A stretch of DNA of 64,000 nucleotides from Allopusillimonas ginsengisoli (GTDB lineage: Bacteria; Pseudomonadota; Gammaproteobacteria; Burkholderiales; Burkholderiaceae_B): contig RAPG01000008.1 in NCBI GenBank assembly GCA_005239165.1, positions 124,001 through 188,000 of the forward strand, in the 5' to 3' direction. This document shows positions 57,433 to 64,000 of this stretch, one piece after another. The position numbers and the translations under genes were made by a program. Below the pieces are notes generated by a model. That model saw only the letters and a list, made by a program, of their open reading frames with translations. It was not told the origin of the DNA and ran no database searches. The first letter of the stretch is position 1. Each line of letters starts with the position of its first letter.

Positions 57433-57842
57433 AGCGGTCGTTTCCTCCACGTGGTTCAAGAGGTCTATTCTAGCTTTTGTCGCGGGGTGACTGGAAAGAT
57501 AGACTAATCAATGATTCATCTAAACTGCCTGATTTCAACATCAGGCAGGCCGAAGTCTCACGCTTTTATCAAGTTGCGCATTTGACCACGCAGTTGCTGA
57601 TTGTCGGGAACAAGGCATTAGACACAATGACGACGTGCCAAAAAAGCAATGATCGTACTGAATTTGCTCAGAAACTAAGCAGGTGGGTGACGTTCAAACC
57701 CTGAGTATGGCAAACATACTGACAGCCTTCTTAAAGCTGGCCGCACTGCGCCAGTTAGGGATGAGGCTGGTCGCTTTGGTGCGCGCCGAAGCGCGCACTT
57801 GCGTCCGTTGCATCGACGCTGCCCGATCATCCTTGAGCAGGC
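57433..57842. other. Intergenic region between nitronate monooxygenase and lysS genes
   Basis: Some 400 bases without a recognisable gene. Two short plus-strand frames here have no family resemblance, and no terminator was found for lysS. Confidence 0.5.
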
Positions 57843-59360
57843 TTAGTCTTCACGGCGCAGATGCGGAAAGAGAATGACATCGCGGATGCTGGGGCTGTTG
57901 GTCAGCAACATGACCAAACGATCAATGCCTATGCCACAGCCGCCTGCAGGAGGCATGCCGTATTCGAGCGCACGGATATAGTCGGCGTCGTAATACATGG
58001 CTTCTTCGTCACCGGCGTCTTTGGCTTCAACCTGTGAAAGAAAACGAGCCGATTGGTCTTCGGGGTCGTTCAGCTCAGAGAAGCCGTTGGCGATTTCGCG
58101 CCCGGTAATAAACAGCTCGAAACGCTCGGTGATTTCGGGACGGGCGTCAGAGGCCCGTGCCAGAGGGGATACTTCGACTGGGTAATCAATGATAAACGTG
58201 GGGTTCCACAACTGGCTTTCGGCGGTTTCTTCAAACAGTGCCAATTGCAGGGCACCCATGCCAGCGCGTGCCAGCACTGGCCCATTGACGTCAGCGCCCA
58301 GGCGTTTGAGTTCGGCGCGAACAAAGGCTTCTTCGCTAAGCTGGGCTTCAGTGTACTGAGGCGCGTACTTGATAATGGCTTCGACGATGGTTAGTCGGTC
58401 AAAGGGCTGGCTAAGGTCGACAGGCTTGCCTTGGTAATCAAGCACGGCGCTGCCGGTGGCAATAATGGCTGAGTCACGCAAAAGCCGCTCGGTAAAGTCC
58501 ATGAGCCACTGGTAGTCAACGTAAGCGGCGTAAAACTCCATCATGGTGAATTCAGGGTTATGCCTGGGGCTTACACCTTCATTGCGAAAGTTGCGGTTGA
58601 TTTCAAACACCCGGTCAAACCCACCCACAATAAGCCGCTTGAGGTAAAGCTCAGGTGCGATACGCAGGTACATTTGCATGTCGAGTGCATTGTGATGCGT
58701 TACAAACGGCTTGGCCGTTGCGCCACCGGGTATGGGGTGCAACATAGGCGTTTCAACTTCAAGAAAACCTGCTTCAACCATGAAGTTGCGTATGCCTGCT
58801 ACGGCTTTACTGCGCGTAAGAAAGGTGTTGCGGGTTTCTTCGGTCATGACCAGGTCGACATAGCGCTGGCGATAGCGTAGTTCTTGGTCTGCGACACCGT
58901 GAAATTTGTCAGGAAGCGGCCGTAACGACTTGGACAGCAGACGTATGGTGTGGGCGTTGACTGAGAGCTCACCCTTGTTCGTCTTGAATACGACACCCTC
59001 AACGGCAATGATATCGCCCATGTCCCAGGTTTTGAAACTGGAATACAGATCGTCACCCAGCTTGTTGCGGTCAAGAAATACCTGAATGCGGCCTGAGCCG
59101 TCTTGGATCGTGGCAAAGCTGGCCTTGCCCATGACGCGTTTAAGCATCATGCGTCCGGCAATTTTTACCTGTTTGCCAACAACTGCCAGTGCTTCTTTGT
59201 CGAGCTCGTCGTAGGCGGAATGCAGATCTGCCGAACGGGTGTCAGGACGAAAGTCATTGGGGAAGGCGGGGCCTTCGCTGCGCAGGTTGGCCAGCTTCGA
59301 GCGGCGCTCGGCGATCAGGTGATTTTCATCGACGGGTAGGGGTGACGTGGTGTCGTTCAT
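57843..59360 (-). CDS. lysS: Lysyl-tRNA synthetase (class II)
   Basis: LysS charges tRNA-Lys in the cytoplasm. The 505 residues have the N-terminal OB-fold anticodon-binding domain ([32 protein letters not shown], about residues 65-97), motif 2 [20 protein letters not shown] near residue 265 and motif 3 [14 protein letters not shown] near the C-terminus. The order prfB, SDR gene, lysS on one strand is close to the classical prfB-lysS pair with one gene inserted. The gap to the SDR gene is nine bases. Confidence 0.97.
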   Translation of the reverse strand: MNDTTSPLPVDENHLIAERRSKLANLRSEGPAFPNDFRPDTRSADLHSAYDELDKEALAVVGKQVKIAGRMMLKRVMGKASFATIQDGSGRIQVFLDRNKLGDDLYSSFKTWDMGDIIAVEGVVFKTNKGELSVNAHTIRLLSKSLRPLPDKFHGVADQELRYRQRYVDLVMTEETRNTFLTRSKAVAGIRNFMVEAGFLEVETPMLHPIPGGATAKPFVTHHNALDMQMYLRIAPELYLKRLIVGGFDRVFEINRNFRNEGVSPRHNPEFTMMEFYAAYVDYQWLMDFTERLLRDSAIIATGSAVLDYQGKPVDLSQPFDRLTIVEAIIKYAPQYTEAQLSEEAFVRAELKRLGADVNGPVLARAGMGALQLALFEETAESQLWNPTFIIDYPVEVSPLARASDARPEITERFELFITGREIANGFSELNDPEDQSARFLSQVEAKDAGDEEAMYYDADYIRALEYGMPPAGGCGIGIDRLVMLLTNSPSIRDVILFPHLRRED

Positions 59361-59369
59361 GTTCTGTAC

Positions 59370-60122
59370 TTATGCGTAGTTTCGGATGTCGTCGAGCACG
59401 TTACTGCCAAAGTCTTCACGGTCAATGTAGCGCAGGATGCGGGCGGCCGTTTCGTCGGGTGATGTAAGGCGCCCTTCGTCGTGCAGCTGGGTAAAGCGCG
59501 CCACATTAGGGAAATCGTGGACGTCGCTGGAGCGTATGGTTTGCTGCATGCCAGTGTCGATAACACCAGGGGCAAGCGACACGACGCGCACCCCGTGCTC
59601 TTCTGCATGCAGCACACTGGTGTAGTGGTCGAGTGCCGCCTTGGTGGCACAGTAAACCCCCCAGCCAGCTGTGGGATTGCGGCCAGCCCCAGATGAAATA
59701 TTAAGGATGCGGCAGTCGGCACCCAAGGGCTTCACCATCTGCAGAAAGGCCGTTGTAAGCAGCATGACGCTGGTCACATTAAGGTTGAAGGCGGCGGTAA
59801 TTGTCGCCGCGTCAGAGAGTTGGTCGGCCTGACTGATAGGCCCAACGGTGCCTGCGTTGTTGATTAGTACGTAGCGCTGCGCTCCGGCAGGCAGAGCAGC
59901 AACGATTTGTTCCGCGAGGCGCTCTGCGGCGGCGGGGTTGGCGAGGTCTGACTGAATCTGTTGCAAGCTACAGCCGGCCTCGGCAGCCTGTTGGGCAAGT
60001 GCATTATCATGGCTGCGTGAAATGGTGATCAATTTGTTGTCTGGCTGCAGCAGTCCTCGTGCAAGCGCGTGACCCAGTCCACGGCTTGCGCCAGTGACGA
60101 GTGCGACAGTATTAATTGTCAT
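59370..60122 (-). CDS. Short-chain dehydrogenase/reductase (SDR family)
   Basis: The 250-residue NAD(P)-dependent oxidoreductase has the dinucleotide motif TGASRGLG at about residue 10, NNAG at about 92 and the catalytic YxxxK in YCATKAALDHY at about 152, preceded by ISSGAG. It resembles sepiapterin- or benzil-reductase-like members, but the substrate is not known. The frame is open much further upstream through prfB on another frame; the ATG at 60122 gives the proper SDR N-terminus. It lies between prfB (four bases) and lysS. Confidence 0.92.
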   Translation of the reverse strand: MTINTVALVTGASRGLGHALARGLLQPDNKLITISRSHDNALAQQAAEAGCSLQQIQSDLANPAAAERLAEQIVAALPAGAQRYVLINNAGTVGPISQADQLSDAATITAAFNLNVTSVMLLTTAFLQMVKPLGADCRILNISSGAGRNPTAGWGVYCATKAALDHYTSVLHAEEHGVRVVSLAPGVIDTGMQQTIRSSDVHDFPNVARFTQLHDEGRLTSPDETAARILRYIDREDFGSNVLDDIRNYA

Positions 60123-60126
60123 GCTT

Positions 60127-61231
60127 TTATACCCCTTGTTTGAGGCTGGCCTCGATGAATGGATCAAGGTCGCCGTCAAGTACTTTTTGTGTGTTGGAGA
60201 TTTCGACGTTGGTACGCAAGTCTTTAATGCGGCTTTGGTCGAGCACGTAAGAACGTATCTGATGACCCCAGCCCACATCGGTTTTGGAGTCTTCCATTTT
60301 TTGCTGCTCCGCCATGCGCTGGCGCATCTCGAGTTCGTAGAGACGCGAGCGCAGCATCTGCATGGCTTCGGCACGGTTGCGGTGCTGTGACCGGTCGTTC
60401 TGGCATTGCACCACGATACCCGTGGGCTCGTGTGTAATCCGTACCGCAGAGTCGGTTTTGTTGATGTGCTGGCCACCCGCTCCACTGGCGCGATAGGTGT
60501 CGACACGCAGGTCGGCGGGGTTAATGTCTATTTCGAAGGTTTCATCGATCTCGGGGTAGACAAATACGCTGGCAAATGAAGTGTGACGCCCATTATTGGA
60601 ATCAAAGGGGCTTTTGCGCACCAGTCGGTGCACACCGGTTTCGGTGCGCAGATAGCCAAACGCGTAGTCGCCTTCAACCTTGATGGTGGCAGACTTAAGC
60701 CCGGCCACATCACCGTGAGACTCTTCGAGAACCTCGGCCTTGAAGTCTTTATGTTCGCAATACCGCAAATACTGGCGCAACAACATTGAGGCCCAGTCTT
60801 GTGCTTCGGTACCCCCCGCGCCCGCCTGAATATCGACAAAGCAGTTGAGCGGATCGGCCGGGTTGGAAAACATGCGGCGGAACTCAAGCACTTCGAGCTT
60901 TTGTGCGACGTCCTGGGCGTCATGTTCGATGGCGGCCAGCGTGGCATCATCATCTTCTGCAGCTGCCAGCTCAAAGAGCTCGCGCGCATCAGAGAGGGTG
61001 GCATTGATGGCACTAAGCGTATTGACTACATTTTCGAGACTTTTTTTCTCGCGACCTAGATCTTGAGCGTGCTTGGGGTCATTCCAGACCTCAGCGCTCT
61101 CTAGTTCAGCATTGACGACGTGCAGGCGTTCAGCTTTGGCATCGTAGTCAAAGATACCTCCGGAGTGCAGCCTCACGCTCGGCGTAATCTTCAAGGTGGG
61201 CTTCGAGTTGGTTCTGGCGTTCGGCTTCCAT
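60127..61231 (-). CDS. prfB: Peptide chain release factor 2 (with programmed +1 frameshift)
   Basis: RF2 ends translation at UGA and UAA. The 27-codon first frame from the ATG at 61231 ([16 protein letters not shown]...RRYL) ends in CTT-TGA; reading shifts +1 at TGA-C and continues [12 protein letters not shown]. The total of 367 residues equals the usual size. The codon-recognition and catalytic regions are seen, with the GGQ motif in [21 protein letters not shown] at about residue 250. Release factor 2 regulates itself, because slow termination at the UGA allows the shift. A downstream in-frame start would miss the conserved N-terminus. Confidence 0.96.
61147..61162 (-). promoter_or_regulatory. 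Programmed +1 frameshift site of prfB
   Basis: On the minus strand the sequence reads CGGAGGTATCTTTGAC. The Shine-Dalgarno-like GGAGG lies three bases before the slippery CTT, followed by UGA and C. All known elements of the RF2 shift site are present. Confidence 0.95.
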
Positions 61232-61371
61232 GAGTGTTCCTGTGCGGCGCGTTGCGCGATAAATGATGGTGATTAATTACGGGTAACCTGCTATTTTAAC
61301 CCGTAGTTGCTGGGGCGCTGTGGTGCATGGCGCTAGAATGAGTCTAACTCCAAGAATAACTGACCCTGTCC

Positions 61372-62487
61372 ATGGCTTTTTCCGATACCCCACCTGACAA
61401 TTCTCCGCTTGTTTCGTCTTCTGCCGGGCAGAGCGACCAAAACAAAAGCGCTGGCGGCCTGAGGGCTATGTCGCCGGCTAATTTTGGCATGGTCATGGCC
61501 ACCGGAATCGTGTCAATTGGCGCTCACATGCTGGGGCATCCGTTCATTTCACAAAGTCTTTTTGTGCTGAACAATGCGCTTTTTCTGTTGTTGTGTGTGC
61601 TGACGGTGCTGCGCGCAGTACGCTACCCGCGTGATTTCTTTGCTGACATGGTAGACCATCTGCGCGGACCGGGTTTCTTTACTACGGTGGCCGCCTGTGC
61701 GGTGCTGGGCTCGCAGTATTTGGTACTGAGAGGCGACTCCCATATGGGACGGTGGCTTTGGGCGATGGCTCTTACACTATGGGTGGTGCTCACTTACACC
61801 ATCTTTACAGCGTTGACGATCAAACGCAACAAACCCTCGCTTGACAAGGGAATAAATGGAGGATGGTTGCTGGCCGTGGTGGCTACGCAATCGATTTCGG
61901 TGTCCAGCGCGTTGCTGGCGACCAAGCTTGGCCAGCCCTTCAGGCTGGAGCTTAACTTTCTGGCGCTTTCAATGTGGTTGTGGGGCGGCATGCTGTATAT
62001 CTGGACAATGGCGCTTATTTTTTACCGCTACACGTTCTTCCGGCTCTCGGCAGGTGACTTGACGCCACCATACTGGATCAACATGGGGGCGATGGCGATC
62101 TCGACACTGGCTGGTTCTTTGTTAATCGACAACGCGCCCGACGCACCTTATCTTCAGTCAGTACTACCGTTTTTAAAGGGCTTTACCATTTTTTATTGGG
62201 CCAGTGGCACATGGTGGATACCCATGCTGCTTATTCTTGGTGTCTGGCGCTATGGATACCGCCGTTTTCCGTTTGAATATGACCCTCTTTACTGGGGCGC
62301 TGTTTTCCCGCTGGGCATGTACGCTGCCTGCACCTGGCAAATGGATCATGTGATGGGGTTTGGTTTTTTGCAGCAAGTACCCAGGCTGTTCTTCTTGATG
62401 GCACTTTTGGCCTGGGTGTGTACAGCATATGGCGCATTGGCCAGCGTATACCGGCTAATGCGCCATAAGCGGTTCGAGCAAGGTTAA
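61372..62487 (+). CDS. TDT-family permease (tellurite resistance/dicarboxylate transporter, TehA/Mae1-like)
   Basis: This 371-residue inner-membrane protein has a soluble N-terminus of about 35 residues and about ten membrane segments. The family start is seen in SPANFGMVMATGIVSIGA; FWASGTWWIPM-type and FPLGMYAACTWQM segments follow. Relatives export or import dicarboxylates or sulfite, or act as SLAC1-like anion channels, so substrate and direction are open. It is divergent from prfB and followed by the TRAP genes on the opposite strand, which end 33 bases away. Confidence 0.85.
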   Translation: MAFSDTPPDNSPLVSSSAGQSDQNKSAGGLRAMSPANFGMVMATGIVSIGAHMLGHPFISQSLFVLNNALFLLLCVLTVLRAVRYPRDFFADMVDHLRGPGFFTTVAACAVLGSQYLVLRGDSHMGRWLWAMALTLWVVLTYTIFTALTIKRNKPSLDKGINGGWLLAVVATQSISVSSALLATKLGQPFRLELNFLALSMWLWGGMLYIWTMALIFYRYTFFRLSAGDLTPPYWINMGAMAISTLAGSLLIDNAPDAPYLQSVLPFLKGFTIFYWASGTWWIPMLLILGVWRYGYRRFPFEYDPLYWGAVFPLGMYAACTWQMDHVMGFGFLQQVPRLFFLMALLAWVCTAYGALASVYRLMRHKRFEQG

Positions 62488-62520
62488 CGAAGCAAAACCA
62501 GGCCAGGATGTTGCATCTAC

Positions 62521-63798
62521 CTATTGCAGCAGATTAGGCAACCAAAGTGAGATAGTTGGCACGTACGAAATCAGCATCAGGAACGACAGCAAGACCAGTA
62601 GCCACGGGGATGCCGCCCGCACAACCTGACCTATGCTTAGTTTTGTGATGCCTGCCGTGACAAAAAGGTTAAGCCCAATTGGTGGCGTCACCATGCCGAT
62701 TTCCAGGTTGACCACCATGATGATACCCAGATGCACTGGATCTATGCCTAACTGTGTGGCGATAGGAAACAGTATGGGTGCCATAATCAGGATGATGCCG
62801 GTGGGCTCCATGAACATACCGCCGATCAACAAAAGAATGTTAACGACGATCAGGAACTGCCAGGAGGCCATATCCCAGGCAATGATCTGTTCGGCAATAA
62901 CCTGAGGTATGCGTTCGGTTGTTAGCACATGGGCGAAGAGCAGGGCATTGACGATGATGAACATGAGCATCACCGTGACCTTGGACGCATCCATGAGCAC
63001 GGCGGGCACTTGGCGCAGCCCAATATCGCGGTAAACAAAAACGGCTACGAAAAACGCATAGACCGCCGAAACCGCTGCAGCTTCTGTTGGGGTGAAAATA
63101 CCGCCATAGATACCGCCCAGAATAATCACGATAAGCATCAAACCCCAGAAGGAATCCCGGCCAGCGGCCAGAATTTCTTTGAGGGGCGCCTGAGGCTGGC
63201 GCGGATACTTTTTGATGCGGGCGACCACGTAAATGGTGACCATGAGTGCCAAACCCAGCAGTAGGCCTGGAACAACACCAGCCATGAACAGGCGCCCGAC
63301 CGATGTTTCAGTGGCTGCACCATACACCACCAGTACGATAGACGGCGGAATCAAAATGCCCAAGGTGCCCGCATTGCAAACCACACCCGCAGCGAACGGA
63401 AGCGGGTAGCCCGTGCGCACCATACCTGCGATGACGATGGAACCCACCGCTACAACGGTGGCGGGCGACGAGCCAGATACCGCTGCAAACAGACAGCAGG
63501 CAAGCACCGAGGCGATAGCCAGACCGCCATGCAGATGTCCTACAGAGGCAACAGCAAAACGGATCATGCGCTTGGCAACGCCGCCCGTCGTCATGAACGC
63601 ACCCGCCAGCACAAAGAAGGGGATGGCCATGAGGGTGAAGTGTTCGGAAGATTCGAACATTTTCAGTGACAATGAGGCTAATGAATCGGTGCCGAACAAC
63701 ATAATGGTCAGCAACGAAGAAAGCCCAAGCGCGACTGCCACTGGCGTGCCCAAGAACATGAACACGAACAGCATAATGAAAAGGCCGGCGATGTTCAT
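62521..63798 (-). CDS. dctM: TRAP transporter large permease (DctM)
   Basis: The 425-residue inner-membrane permease has about 12 membrane segments. Its motifs are FESSEHFTLMAIPFFVLAGAFM, VSGSSPATVVAVGSI, LGILIPPSIVLVVYGAATE and NLEIGMVTPPIGLNLFVTAG. It starts inside the stop codon of the small-permease gene upstream (ATGA). The solute-binding protein lies outside the window if it is part of the same operon. This is a separate system from the TRAP operon at 32-35 kb. Confidence 0.94.
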   Translation of the reverse strand: MNIAGLFIMLFVFMFLGTPVAVALGLSSLLTIMLFGTDSLASLSLKMFESSEHFTLMAIPFFVLAGAFMTTGGVAKRMIRFAVASVGHLHGGLAIASVLACCLFAAVSGSSPATVVAVGSIVIAGMVRTGYPLPFAAGVVCNAGTLGILIPPSIVLVVYGAATETSVGRLFMAGVVPGLLLGLALMVTIYVVARIKKYPRQPQAPLKEILAAGRDSFWGLMLIVIILGGIYGGIFTPTEAAAVSAVYAFFVAVFVYRDIGLRQVPAVLMDASKVTVMLMFIIVNALLFAHVLTTERIPQVIAEQIIAWDMASWQFLIVVNILLLIGGMFMEPTGIILIMAPILFPIATQLGIDPVHLGIIMVVNLEIGMVTPPIGLNLFVTAGITKLSIGQVVRAASPWLLVLLSFLMLISYVPTISLWLPNLLQ

Positions 63799-64000
63799 TG
63801 TTGTTCTTCCTTGTCGATCACTGAGGGGTCGGCACTTTGGAGCTTGAGCGCGTCTTCGACTTCATCGCCGAGCAACCGTGAACGTCTGCCGCGCACCATG
63901 TCGTAGAGCACGCCGGCGAACCGCAGAAACAGGAAGGCGAACCCCAGTGGCATGACAAGACGGGGGACCCACTGTGGAATCGGAATATCTTGTGCCAGAA
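63795..64000 (-). CDS. dctQ: TRAP transporter small permease (DctQ), C-terminal part
   Basis: Only the last 68 or so codons are in the window. They read IPIPQWVPRLVMPLGFAFLF, a family-typical last membrane segment, then FAGVLYDMVRGRR and a soluble charged tail ending DKEEQQ. The stop overlaps the dctM start by four bases. The N-terminus lies beyond the right edge. Confidence 0.85.
   Translation of the reverse strand, partial: LAQDIPIPQWVPRLVMPLGFAFLFLRFAGVLYDMVRGRRSRLLGDEVEDALKLQSADPSVIDKEEQQ

Noticed and set aside
57477..57704. 75-codon plus-strand frame upstream of lysS
   Set aside because: It has no ribosome binding site, no recognisable domain and overlaps the promoter area of the divergent gene.
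60123..60506. Long upstream extension of the SDR frame through prfB
   Set aside because: It is out of frame with prfB but fully inside it, and the SDR fold starts at MTINTVALVTGAS. The extension is low-similarity shadow sequence.

Overview
The window looks like chromosomal DNA of a betaproteobacterium, most likely of the family Alcaligenaceae (Bordetella/Pusillimonas/Advenella relatives). The evidence is the syntenic aminotransferase-uvrB-tyrosine phosphatase-isc block, prfB next to lysS, the Bug-type periplasmic binding proteins (TctC family), several TRAP transporters and clustered acyl-CoA catabolic genes. The genus cannot be fixed from the sequence alone. I saw no rRNA, tRNA, CRISPR array, prophage or insertion sequence.

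Layout. 1-8.2 kb: tyrB-like aminotransferase (minus strand), uvrB, a low-molecular-weight tyrosine phosphatase and iscR-iscS-iscU-iscA under two tandem IscR sites. In place of the usual hscB-hscA-fdx comes a protein made of two methylglyoxal-synthase-like domains. The IscU lacks one of its three conserved cysteines. 8.4-16.6 kb: two large autotransporters on the minus strand with different passengers but an apparently identical 1,086-bp barrel-plus-terminator segment. 17-20 kb: a PaaG-like crotonase, kdsA and a diiron/metallo-beta-lactamase-fold protein. 20-27.7 kb: a peptide-type ABC transporter operon (MarR-like regulator, fused double ATPase, binding protein, two permeases) ending in an M14 peptidase interrupted by a frameshift. 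28.2-29.9 kb: a hipBA toxin-antitoxin module bracketed by imperfect inverted repeats.

30.1-34.9 kb: a PEP-mutase/isocitrate-lyase-family enzyme, a divergent GntR/FCD regulator and a DctPQM TRAP transporter. One 12-bp palindrome occurs in both promoter regions, so this reads as a single catabolic regulon. 35.1-41.2 kb: an Rpn-like PD-(D/E)XK nuclease, then a YhaO/YhaN (SbcD/SbcC-like) nuclease-ATPase pair in which both genes are broken by one-base changes in homopolymer runs. 41.3-57.4 kb: a large acyl-CoA catabolic island with CaiB-type and PcaIJ-type CoA-transferases, two Bug proteins, an IclR regulator, a thioesterase, two acyl-CoA dehydrogenases, a fused hydratase/dehydrogenase, a thiolase, an acyl-CoA ligase, a crotonase and a nitronate monooxygenase. 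Its composition resembles the pim (dicarboxylate beta-oxidation) operon, and repeated TTCTGCA motifs suggest control by the IclR protein. 57.8-61.2 kb: prfB (with the programmed +1 frameshift), an SDR oxidoreductase and lysS. 61.4-64 kb: a TDT-family permease and the large and partial small subunits of another TRAP transporter.

The points I consider most unusual are the IscU missing Cys37 in an isc operon without hscBA-fdx, the tandem methylglyoxal-synthase-like protein that closes that operon, the exact shared barrel segment of the autotransporters, and three genes disrupted at short homopolymers. The last could be sequencing errors, decay or slippage-controlled expression; the sequence alone cannot decide.
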